A stretch of 64,000 bases of DNA from Kitasatospora viridis (GTDB taxonomy: Bacteria; Actinomycetota; Actinomycetes; Streptomycetales; Streptomycetaceae): contig NZ_VIWT01000001.1 of NCBI RefSeq assembly GCF_007829815.1, forward strand, positions 5,175,001 through 5,239,000, given 5' to 3'. Numbering within the stretch: the stretch's first letter is position 1; the number at the start of each line of letters is the position of its first letter. Below are positions 32,139 through 39,849 of the stretch, one piece after another. Position numbers and translations under genes: made by a program. The notes under the pieces are model-generated. The model saw only the letters and a program-made list of their open reading frames with translations, had not been told where the DNA came from and ran no database searches.

Positions 32139-32162
32139 CATACTTGAAGGGCTGTTCATATG
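32139..32162. promoter_or_regulatory. SmtB/CzrA-type operator in divergent promoter
   Basis: The inverted repeat has the core TGAA-N6-TTCA (32145-32158) within CATACTTGAA...TGTTCATATG, the spacing found in SmtB/CzrA operators. It lies inside a plus-strand promoter TTGAAG (32144-32149), 19 bases, TATTGT (32169-32174), and close to the minus-strand -35 of arsR, so one repressor could control both. Confidence 0.65.
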
Positions 32163-32280
32163 TTCCTGTATTGTTAGTCGGGTCGGCGGTCCTGCCCGGG
32201 CCTGCCCCGCTTTGCCATGCCTTGTCCCGCCCTCGCCGTGTCCCGCCCCACCCCGCCCTGCCCGAAGGGTCCCGCCTGCC

Positions 32281-34272
32281 ATGTCCTCCACCCTGATCGA
32301 GCGTCCGGCGCCCACCGCCGCCCAGTCCCCGGCAGCCGCCCCGCGGCGGCGCACCCGGGTGTTCGCGCTGCCCGAGGCCCGGTGGGCCGCGGCCGCGATG
32401 GTGCTCTTCCTGATCGCGCTGCCGCTGCAGCTGACCGGCGCCCCGGCCTGGGCCTGGGGTCCGTTGTACGCGCTCGCCTACGCCACCGGCGGCTGGGAGC
32501 CCGGCTGGGCGGGACTGCAGGCGCTGAAGGAGAAGACGCTCGACGTCGACCTGCTGATGATCGTCGCCGCGCTCGGCGCGGCCGCCGTCGGCCAGGTGAT
32601 GGACGGCGCGCTGCTGATCGTCATCTTCGCGACCTCCGGCGCGCTGGAGGCGCTGGCCACCGCCCGCACCGCCGACTCGGTGCGCGGCCTGCTCGACCTG
32701 GCGCCCGCCACCGCCACCCGGCTGGCGGCCGACGGCGGCGAGGAGACCGTGCCGACCGCGCAACTCGCCGTCGGCGACAGCATCCTGGTGCGCCCCGGCG
32801 AGCGGATCGGCGCGGACGGCCGGGTGCTGGAGGGCGCCGGCGAGGTGGACCAGGCGACCATCACCGGCGAGCCGCTGCCGGTCGCCAAGGGGACCGGCGA
32901 CGAGGTGTTCGCCGGCACGCTCAACGGGGCCGGCGCGCTGCGGATCCGGGTCGAGCGCGACGCCGCCGACTCGGTGATCGCCCGGATCGTCGCGATGGTC
33001 GAGGAGGCCTCGGAGACCAAGGCGCCGACGCAGCTGTTCATCGAGAAGGTCGAGCAGCGCTACTCGATCGGCATGGTCGTCGCCACCCTCGCGGTCTTCG
33101 CGGTGCCGCTCGCCTTCGGCGCCGCCTTCACCGGCTCGCTGCTGCGCGCGATGACCTTCATGATCGTCGCCTCGCCGTGCGCCGTGGTGCTGGCGACCAT
33201 GCCGCCGCTGCTGTCCGCGATCGCCAACGCCGGGCGGCACGGTGTCCTGGTGAAGTCCGCCGTGGTCATGGAGCGCCTCGGCCAGGTGGACGCGGTCGCG
33301 CTGGACAAGACCGGCACCCTCACCGAGGGCACCCCCCGGGTCACCGAGATCCGCCCGCTCGCCGGGGCCGGCCTGACCGAGGACGAGCTGCTCGCCCTGG
33401 CCGCCGCCGCCGAGCACCCGAGCGAGCACCCGCTCGCCCGCGCCGTCCTCGACGCCGCCCGCGGCCGGGGCCTGGCCATCGCCACCGCCGAGGACTTCCG
33501 CTCCGCCCCCGGCATCGGTGTCACCGCCACCGTCGACGGCCGCGCCGTCGCCGTCGGCGCCCCGGCCCGGCTGCTCGGGGGAGTGGCCGCAGACGCCGTC
33601 GGCGCCCACGCCGCCGCGCTCGCCGAGGAGTTGGAGGCCGGCGGCCGCACCGCGGTGCTCGTCGAGGCGGACGGCGTGCCGGTCGGCCTGCTCGGCATCG
33701 CCGACCGCCTGCGCCCCGACGCCGCGGTCACCGTCGCCGCCCTCGGCTCGCTGGCCGGCACCGCCCCGCTGCTGCTCACCGGCGACAACCCGCGCGCCGC
33801 CGCCCGCCTCGCCGCGGAAGTCGGCATCACCGACGTCCGCGCCGGGCTGCTGCCCCAGGACAAGGTCGCCGCCGTCCAGCAGCAGGAACGGGCCGGCCGG
33901 AAGGTCCTGGTGATCGGCGACGGCGTCAACGACGCCCCCGCCCTGGCCGCCGCCCACACCGGCATCGCGATGGGCCGGGCCGGCTCCGACCTCGCGCTGG
34001 AGACCGCCGACGCCGTCATCGTCCGCGACGAGCTCGCCACCGTCCCCGCCGTCGTGGCCCTCTCCCGCCGGGCCCGCTCGTTCGTCGTGCAGAACCTGAC
34101 CATCGCCGGACTGTTCATCACCGCCCTGGTCGTCTGGGACCTGGTCGCCACCCTCCCGCTGCCGCTCGGCGTCCTCGGCCACGAGGGCTCCACCGTGATC
34201 GTCGGCCTCAACGGCCTGCGGCTGCTGCGCGAGACCGCCTGGACCAAGGCCCGCACCGAAGCGTCGGCTTGA
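32281..34272 (+). CDS. P1B-4-type heavy-metal exporting ATPase (CtpD/CoaT-like)
   Basis: 663 residues from ATG 32281. It lacks an N-terminal metal-binding domain, as P1B-4 pumps do. The membrane metal site is SPC (residues 298-300, in VASPCAVVLATMP); the phosphorylated aspartate is D342 in DKTGTLTEGTP; EHPSEHPLA is the HP locus; GDGVNDAPALAAAHTGIAM is the hinge. The last helix has HEGSTVIVGLNGLRLL from H634, the P1B-4 signature. Members export Co, Fe, Zn or Ni. Control by the adjacent CzrA-like repressor fits Co/Zn/Ni. Transmembrane count is about six. TGES is represented by TGEPLP, normal in this class. Confidence 0.88.
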   Translation: MSSTLIERPAPTAAQSPAAAPRRRTRVFALPEARWAAAAMVLFLIALPLQLTGAPAWAWGPLYALAYATGGWEPGWAGLQALKEKTLDVDLLMIVAALGAAAVGQVMDGALLIVIFATSGALEALATARTADSVRGLLDLAPATATRLAADGGEETVPTAQLAVGDSILVRPGERIGADGRVLEGAGEVDQATITGEPLPVAKGTGDEVFAGTLNGAGALRIRVERDAADSVIARIVAMVEEASETKAPTQLFIEKVEQRYSIGMVVATLAVFAVPLAFGAAFTGSLLRAMTFMIVASPCAVVLATMPPLLSAIANAGRHGVLVKSAVVMERLGQVDAVALDKTGTLTEGTPRVTEIRPLAGAGLTEDELLALAAAAEHPSEHPLARAVLDAARGRGLAIATAEDFRSAPGIGVTATVDGRAVAVGAPARLLGGVAADAVGAHAAALAEELEAGGRTAVLVEADGVPVGLLGIADRLRPDAAVTVAALGSLAGTAPLLLTGDNPRAAARLAAEVGITDVRAGLLPQDKVAAVQQQERAGRKVLVIGDGVNDAPALAAAHTGIAMGRAGSDLALETADAVIVRDELATVPAVVALSRRARSFVVQNLTIAGLFITALVVWDLVATLPLPLGVLGHEGSTVIVGLNGLRLLRETAWTKARTEASA

Positions 34273-34288
34273 GGTCCGGGCCCGGACC
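34273..34288. terminator. Possible terminator after ATPase
   Basis: A 16-base perfect palindrome, GGTCCGGGCCCGGACC, begins one base after the ATPase stop. With no spacer the hairpin would have a four-base loop and six-bp stem, so its strength is modest. Confidence 0.35.
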
Positions 34289-34430
34289 GGGCAGGAGGAG
34301 GGTCGGCATCGATCAGGTCACAGCGGGAGCACGTTAGGATGGCGAAACTCGCGTGCTACGCGCGAAGACTTCCGCAAATAATCCATACGCCCGATTTGCC
34401 CTCCCGCTTCACACGCACGGAGCCACCCTC

Positions 34431-35909
34431 ATGGCCAAGCTGTCCACCGCCGACACCGACGGCGCGATAGAGACCCGCGGTATCGAACCCGTCCCCGACC
34501 ACGAGCGCCGGGGCAGAGTGCGTGAGCTCTTCCCGACCTGGGTCGCGGCGAACATCAGCGTCCTGCTGCTCACCATGGGTGCGGCCCTGGTGGTGTTCAA
34601 CCGGCTGAACTTCTGGCAGGTGCTGGTGGTCGCGGCGTGCGCGGCCGTGGTCTCGTTCGGCATGGTCGGCGTGGTCTCGGTCTCCGGGAAGTGGGGCGGG
34701 GCGCCGGGCGCGACGCTCTCCCGGGCCACCTTCGGCGTGCGGGGCAACCTCTTCCCCGGTTCGGTGCTCTGGATCGCCCGGTTCGGCTGGGAGACGATCA
34801 ACGCGGTCACCGGCGCCTACGCCGTGCTGACCGTGCTCGACCTGCTCTTCGGGGTCAAGAGCAACACCGCGCTGATCGTGGTCACCCTCTTCGCCTTCGT
34901 CGCCTGCACCTTCCTGGTCTCCGGCATGGGCCGCAAGGCGCTGAACGTCTGCAACACCTATTCGACCTACCTGTTCGGCGTCTTCAGCGTCCTGGTGCTG
35001 GGCTACCTGATCGCGACCATCCACTGGGGCGAGGTCTTCGGCAAGCCCGCCGGCACCCCCGCGATGATGATCGCCGGCATCGGGACCATCGCCGCCGGCG
35101 GGATCAGCTGGGTGCCCACCGGCCCGGACTTCGCCCGCTACCTGCCGCACGCCGCCTCCGGGAAGAAGATCCTCGGCGTGACCGTCTCGGGCGCCGGCCT
35201 GGTGATGGTGCCGATGGTGCTGATGGGTGCGGTGATGGCGGTGGCCTCGCCCGGCCTGGCGCAGGCCTCGGACCCGGTCTCCTTCCTCGGCGACCTGCTG
35301 CCGACCTGGCTGGCCGTGCCCTACCTGCTGACCGCGATCGTCGGCATGCTGCTGATCAACAGCCTCTCCATGTACTCGGCCGGCTTCACCGCCCAGACCA
35401 TGGGCGTCAAGCTGCCGCGCGCAACGGCCGTCAGCATCAACGCGGTGATCTCCCTGGTCGGCGGCCTGATGCTGATGCTGGTCGCGAAGAGCTTCCTGGG
35501 CTCCTTCATCACCTTCCTGATCCTGCTCGCCGTCTCCTTCTCGGCCTGGATCGGCGTCTACGCGGTGGACATGTTCCGCCGCCGCATCCGCGCGGTGCGC
35601 TACGACGCGGCCGCGCTGATGGACACCACCCGGAGCAGCCGGTACTGGTACACGGGCGGCTTCTGCTGGCAGGCGACGGTGTCCTGGGTGCTCGCCCTGC
35701 TGATCGGTCTGGCCTTCACCAAGTGCGACTGGTTCGCCGGGCCGCTCTCCAGCACCCCCGTCGGCAAGTACGGGCTCGCCTGGGCGGCCACCATCGTGGT
35801 CTCCGCCGCGATCATGGCGGTCCTGCCCACTCCTCGGGAGAACGCCCCGACGGCGCCCGAGGAGCCCGCCGCCCGCGCGGCCGCGCAGCCCGAGCGGGCC
35901 ACCGTCTGA
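34431..35909 (+). CDS. NCS1-family nucleobase permease (cytosine/purine type)
   Basis: 492 residues from ATG 34431, with GGAG nine bases upstream. About 12 membrane segments lie between residues 30 and 480. NCS1 features include the N-terminal PDHERRGRVRELFPTW, helix 1 with ANISVLLLTMGAAL, GAPGATLSRATFGVRGN and SWVPTGPDFARYLP (the substrate/Na region), then WIGVYAVDMF. The sequence suggests a cytosine or purine/allantoin importer driven by protons or sodium; the exact nucleobase is not decided. TAGGAT at 34335-34340 is a possible -10 about 90 bases upstream. The molybdenum hydroxylase genes converge on it, which may be coincidental but would fit purine use. Confidence 0.8.
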   Translation: MAKLSTADTDGAIETRGIEPVPDHERRGRVRELFPTWVAANISVLLLTMGAALVVFNRLNFWQVLVVAACAAVVSFGMVGVVSVSGKWGGAPGATLSRATFGVRGNLFPGSVLWIARFGWETINAVTGAYAVLTVLDLLFGVKSNTALIVVTLFAFVACTFLVSGMGRKALNVCNTYSTYLFGVFSVLVLGYLIATIHWGEVFGKPAGTPAMMIAGIGTIAAGGISWVPTGPDFARYLPHAASGKKILGVTVSGAGLVMVPMVLMGAVMAVASPGLAQASDPVSFLGDLLPTWLAVPYLLTAIVGMLLINSLSMYSAGFTAQTMGVKLPRATAVSINAVISLVGGLMLMLVAKSFLGSFITFLILLAVSFSAWIGVYAVDMFRRRIRAVRYDAAALMDTTRSSRYWYTGGFCWQATVSWVLALLIGLAFTKCDWFAGPLSSTPVGKYGLAWAATIVVSAAIMAVLPTPRENAPTAPEEPAARAAAQPERATV

Positions 35910-35927
35910 CCCGACGCACACGCACAC

Positions 35928-35965
35928 GCGCACCTCGCAGCCGGGCGGCCGGCTGCGAGGTGCGC
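35928..35965. terminator. Bidirectional terminator
   Basis: Perfect 17-bp stem with loop GCGG: left arm 35928-35944 (GCGCACCTCGCAGCCGG), right arm 35949-35965. It separates the convergent permease and molybdenum hydroxylase genes. Confidence 0.85.
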
Positions 35966-35970
35966 GCGTT

Positions 35971-36447
35971 TCAGAACTCCTTGGCCGCCGCGGTGATCGC
36001 CTCGCGGATGCGGTGGTAGGTGCCGCAGCGGCAGATGTTGCGGATCTCGTCGAAGTCGGCGTCGCCGATCTCGTGGCCGGCCGCGCGGGCCTGGCGGACC
36101 TTGGCGACGGCCGCCATGATCTGGCCGGGCTGGCAGTAGCCGCACTGGGCGACGTCGTACTCCAGCCAGGCCTCCTGCATGGGGTGCAGGTTCTTGCCGA
36201 CGGTGGCGGGCAGGCCCTCGATGGTGGTGACCTCGTCGGTCGGCTGGACGGCGCTGACCGGCACCGAACAGGGGTTGAAGGCCTTGCCGTTGAGGTGGCT
36301 GGTGCAGGCCTGGCAGACGCCCAGCCCGCAGCCGTACTTGGGGCCGGTGACGCCGAGCACGTCGCGCAGCACCCAGAGCAGCCGCACGTCGTCGGCGACG
36401 TCCACCGAGACGGGGGAGCCGTTCAGGATGAAGGTGTGTTGGGGCAC
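35971..36447 (-). CDS. [2Fe-2S] subunit of molybdenum hydroxylase (isoquinoline oxidoreductase alpha type)
   Basis: 158 residues from ATG 36447. The plant-type ferredoxin cluster is bound by cysteines in KYGCGLGVCQACTSHLNG plus a fourth in FNPCSVPV; the second cluster by CGYCQPGQ and CRCGTYHRI. This two-cluster subunit passes electrons from the molybdenum subunit. It lies 21 bases after the large-subunit gene, so the order is large then small. The pair matches IorB-IorA, which oxidises N-heterocycles or aldehydes; the true substrate is unknown. No FAD subunit or XdhC-type maturation factor is nearby. CxxC spacing is complete, so it should be functional. Confidence 0.88.
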   Translation of the reverse strand: MPQHTFILNGSPVSVDVADDVRLLWVLRDVLGVTGPKYGCGLGVCQACTSHLNGKAFNPCSVPVSAVQPTDEVTTIEGLPATVGKNLHPMQEAWLEYDVAQCGYCQPGQIMAAVAKVRQARAAGHEIGDADFDEIRNICRCGTYHRIREAITAAAKEF

Positions 36448-36468
36448 TTGGTTGCTCCTGAAAGCTGG

Positions 36469-38784
36469 TCAGTAGGCGCGGGTGAGGCCGTCGGTCGGCG
36501 ACTGCGGGATCGGGGGCGTGGTCGGCAGCGGGGTGAAGCCGAGCGGCGCGGTGTGGTTGATCGGGAAGCTGGTCGGCATGGCGCCGGTGGCCCGGCCGTA
36601 GGCGCAGGCGACCGCCGCCATCGTGCCGGCCACCGCCAACTCGCCCGCCCCGCCCGGCACTCCGGTGGTCGGTGGCATCACGATGATGTCCAGCTCGGGC
36701 GGCGTGTTCCACTGCCGGGTGTAGAAGAAGTTGTCCCAACTGCCTTCCAGGAACTGGCCGTTCTGGAGGTGCAGGCTGGCGGAGAGAGTGGTCGCGATGC
36801 CGTCCATGATGCCGCCCATCATCTGCGCCTCCAGGCCGCGCGGGTTGACGGCCAGCCCGACGTCCACCGCGCAGACCACCTTGGTCACCCGCGGCCCGGT
36901 GTAGGCGTCGGCGACCTGCCGGTTGACGGTGGCGGGGGTGCAGTCGATCTCGGCGAGCACGGCGACGAAGCCGTGGTACTCCGGGTGCAGCGCGATGCCC
37001 TGCGCGGTGCCCGGCGCCATCGCGCGCCCCCAGTTGCCGGCCTGCGCCACCTGGTCCAGCACCGCCTTCGCCCGGTCGTCCTTGAGGAACTGCCGGCGGA
37101 ACTGGTACGGGTCCTGGCCCATCGCCGCCGCCAGCTGATCCACCATCAGCTCCTGCGCGCAGCGCACGTTCGGCGAGTAGATGCCGCGCATGCTGCCGGT
37201 GTTGAAGCCGTGGTCGACCTCGCTCAGCAACTGGGTGGTGAGGCCGAACTCGTACGGGGTCTGCTGGGTGAGCTGGAACATCACCTCGGAGAAGGCGGTG
37301 TTGGTGACCGGCAGCTTGTCGACCAGCGAGGTGATGACCTCGCCGACGCCGTGGCCGAAGTCGGTCCACACCGAGGTGTGCCGCTGCTCGAAGCTGACCA
37401 CGTTGCCGAGCGAGTAGGTGGCCCGCACCCGGGAGGTCGCCATCGGGTGGGTGCGGCCCTGCCGGAACTCGTCGGTGCGGTGCCACATCAGCTTGACCGG
37501 CTTGCCGATCGCCTGGGAGACCAGCGCCGCCTCCAGCGCCGCGTCGTGGAAGAGCTTGCGGCCGAACGAGCCGCCGCCCTGGGTGACGTGCACGGTGACC
37601 GCGGAGGGCAGCAGGCCGAGCGCGGCCGCGATGGCGCCCTGGGCGACGATCGGGGCCTTCAGCGCGCCCCAGATCTCGGCCCGGTCGGCCCGCACGTCGG
37701 CGATCGCGCAGTTCGGCTCCAGCGCGCTGTTGCTGGCGAAGTGGAAGGTGAAGCGGGCGTCGATGGCCTCGGTCAGCAGCGGCAACGGCGGCACCACCAG
37801 CGGAAGTTCGGCCGCCTGCAGCTCCTGCAGCACGCTCGCGTCGCTGGCGCCCTCCACGGTGCCCGGCCCCCAGCTGACCTGGAGCGCCCGGACGGCGTCG
37901 ATGCACTGCCCGAAGGTCTGGCCGCGCACGGCCACGCCGGTGGCCACCGTCACCACGTCGGTGATCCCCGGCATCGCCTGGACGGCCGCCAGGTTCTGCA
38001 CCGACCGCACGGTGCCGTTGATCGTCGGCGGCCGGCAGAGCATGGTCGGCAGCGCCCCCGGCACGCTCAGGTCCATGGCGAACTGCTTGCGCCCGGTCAC
38101 CGCGTCCAGCGCGTCGATCCGGTTCTGCGGGGTGCCGATCACCCGGAAGCTGCCGGACGGCTTGAGCGCCACCGGCACCGCGACGGTGGTCGTGCTCGCG
38201 GCGGCGGCCGCCAGCTGCCCGTAGCCGATGCTGACCCCGCCCGGCGCGCTGACCACGCCGGCCGACGTGGTCAACACCGCAACCGGTACGCCCAGTTGGG
38301 CGGCAGCGGCGGCGAGCAGGCGCTGGCGGGCCACGGCGGCGGCCACCCGGACCGGGGTGTAGGTGGAGATGGTGGTGTTCGAGCCGCCGGTCAGCTGGTT
38401 GAAGACCAGCTCCGGTCGGGCGTCGGCGAGGGTGACGTGCACCTTGTCCAGCGGCAGGTCCAGCTCCTCGGCGATCAGCATCGCGGTGGAGGTGGTGATC
38501 CCCTGGCCGACCTCGGCCCGGGGCAGTGCGAAGGAGGCGGTGCCGTCGGCGTTCAGCTGAATGCTGATCAGGTTCGAGGTCGGCAGCGCGGCGTCGGTGA
38601 GCAGGTCGTTGAGGTCGAGGATGTCGGCCGGCTCGGGCAGCGACGGGATCGCGGCCGCCGCCGGCTGCGGCGCGGCCACCTCGCCGAGTTGCGCGGCGAC
38701 GGTGAGGGTGGAGGCTGCGAGCACGTAGCCCAGGAACCTGCGCCGCCCCAGTTGATCGCCCTGCCGACCGGCCTGATCGTCCAT
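36469..38784 (-). CDS. Molybdopterin-binding subunit of molybdenum hydroxylase (IorB-type)
   Basis: 771 residues from ATG 38784, with GAGAGG upstream. The N-terminus has a Tat signal (RRRFLGYVLAAS), so the pair is exported folded. Motifs for the molybdenum cofactor include RAEVGQGITTSTAMLIAEE, LTGGSNTTIST, VHVTQGGGSFGRK and GMRGIYSPNVR-like NTGSMRGIYSPNVR. The C-terminal GVPGGAGELAV carries the catalytic glutamate. The 771 residues fit the IorB family (about 730-780). It may oxidise an N-heterocycle or aldehyde outside the cell using a membrane acceptor. Translational spacing to the small subunit is 21 bases. Confidence 0.88.
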   Translation of the reverse strand: MDDQAGRQGDQLGRRRFLGYVLAASTLTVAAQLGEVAAPQPAAAAIPSLPEPADILDLNDLLTDAALPTSNLISIQLNADGTASFALPRAEVGQGITTSTAMLIAEELDLPLDKVHVTLADARPELVFNQLTGGSNTTISTYTPVRVAAAVARQRLLAAAAAQLGVPVAVLTTSAGVVSAPGGVSIGYGQLAAAAASTTTVAVPVALKPSGSFRVIGTPQNRIDALDAVTGRKQFAMDLSVPGALPTMLCRPPTINGTVRSVQNLAAVQAMPGITDVVTVATGVAVRGQTFGQCIDAVRALQVSWGPGTVEGASDASVLQELQAAELPLVVPPLPLLTEAIDARFTFHFASNSALEPNCAIADVRADRAEIWGALKAPIVAQGAIAAALGLLPSAVTVHVTQGGGSFGRKLFHDAALEAALVSQAIGKPVKLMWHRTDEFRQGRTHPMATSRVRATYSLGNVVSFEQRHTSVWTDFGHGVGEVITSLVDKLPVTNTAFSEVMFQLTQQTPYEFGLTTQLLSEVDHGFNTGSMRGIYSPNVRCAQELMVDQLAAAMGQDPYQFRRQFLKDDRAKAVLDQVAQAGNWGRAMAPGTAQGIALHPEYHGFVAVLAEIDCTPATVNRQVADAYTGPRVTKVVCAVDVGLAVNPRGLEAQMMGGIMDGIATTLSASLHLQNGQFLEGSWDNFFYTRQWNTPPELDIIVMPPTTGVPGGAGELAVAGTMAAVACAYGRATGAMPTSFPINHTAPLGFTPLPTTPPIPQSPTDGLTRAY

Positions 38785-38967
38785 CAGTTGTCCTCTCCCC
38801 GACAATCCTGCGAGGCGGAGCCTGCCATACCGGCCGGTAGCCTGCCGCACCGGGTCGGGCTCCGACGGGTCGTCCCCGGCACGGCACCCGGGTCGGCCCG
38901 TGGCACACTGTGGCGGCACAAGCCCAGGTGGCAGGCCTGGACCCGGTCGATCGGAAGAGTGGCGTCG

Positions 38968-39825
38968 GTGCGCAAGAACGAGGCGAAGGCCCTGCTGGAA
39001 CAGGCCCGGGCGGCCTGGGACGCGGAGCAGTGGCAGCTCGCCGCGGACCGCTACGAGGAGGTGCTGCGGCACTTCCCCGACGAGGAGCCGAGCGCGATCT
39101 GGTGGTTCGACGCCGCACTGGCGCACAAGTTCCTGCGCAACTGGCCCAAGGCGTTCGAGCTCGGCAAGGAGGCCGCGGCCCGGGCGCCGCGCGGCGAGGG
39201 CGACCCCGCCTACTGGAACCTGGGCATCGCCGCGACCGTGCTGCGCGACTGGCCGGCGGCCCGTGACGCCTGGTCGGGCTTCGGCATCGCGCTGCCCGAG
39301 GGCGAGGGCGAGATCGTCGGCGGCTTCGGGATGGCCTGCGTGCGGCTGGAGACGGCCGGCGAGCACGAGGTGGTCTGGGCGGAGCGGCTGTGCCCGACCC
39401 GGGCCCGGGTCGTCAGCGTCCCGGTGACGCCGGGCCGCCGGTTCGGCGAGGTCGTGCTGCACGACGGCGCGCCGACCGGCGAGCGGATCGTCGACGGCCG
39501 CAGCTACAGCGTCTTCGACGAGATCCTGCTGTTCGAGCCCTCCGACCTGCCGACCCACACCGCCACCGTGACCGCCCCGGCGCCGGACGACCTGGCGGCG
39601 CTGATCGACCTGTTCGCCGAGCGGGGCTTCGGGGCCGAACCGGCCGGTAGCGTCAACCTGCTGTGCAAGTGCTGCAGCGAGGGCAGCCACGAGCAGCAGC
39701 GCGACGTGCAGGCCGGCACCCAGCAGGTCCTGCTCGCCGCACCGGTGGACGGGGCCGGGCCCCTCCTCGACGCCTGGGCCGCCGGCGGCCCGGGGCGGGC
39801 CTGGCGCGACCTGCACCGGGCCTGA
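38968..39825 (+). CDS. TPR-like protein of unknown function
   Basis: 285 residues from GTG 38968 with GGAAGAG eight bases upstream; the frame is open far upstream but that part is a shadow of the molybdenum hydroxylase gene. The first 110 residues form tetratricopeptide-like helix pairs (LLEQARAAWDAEQWQLAADRY, AYWNLGIAATVLRDWPAARD). The rest is beta-rich and acidic, with EIVGGFGMACVRLETAGE and a CKCCSEGSHEQQ cysteine cluster near residue 232. Proteins of this pattern are found widely in streptomycetes as orphans; the role is unknown. The cysteine cluster could bind zinc. It converges on the downstream kinase gene. Confidence 0.6.
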   Translation: MRKNEAKALLEQARAAWDAEQWQLAADRYEEVLRHFPDEEPSAIWWFDAALAHKFLRNWPKAFELGKEAAARAPRGEGDPAYWNLGIAATVLRDWPAARDAWSGFGIALPEGEGEIVGGFGMACVRLETAGEHEVVWAERLCPTRARVVSVPVTPGRRFGEVVLHDGAPTGERIVDGRSYSVFDEILLFEPSDLPTHTATVTAPAPDDLAALIDLFAERGFGAEPAGSVNLLCKCCSEGSHEQQRDVQAGTQQVLLAAPVDGAGPLLDAWAAGGPGRAWRDLHRA

Positions 39826-39849
39826 CGTCCCGACTGCTGCCGGTCGCGG

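Noticed and set aside
36013..38967. Very long plus-strand frame upstream of the TPR-like gene
   Set aside because: It is the complement of the molybdenum hydroxylase genes, whose motifs are clear on the minus strand.
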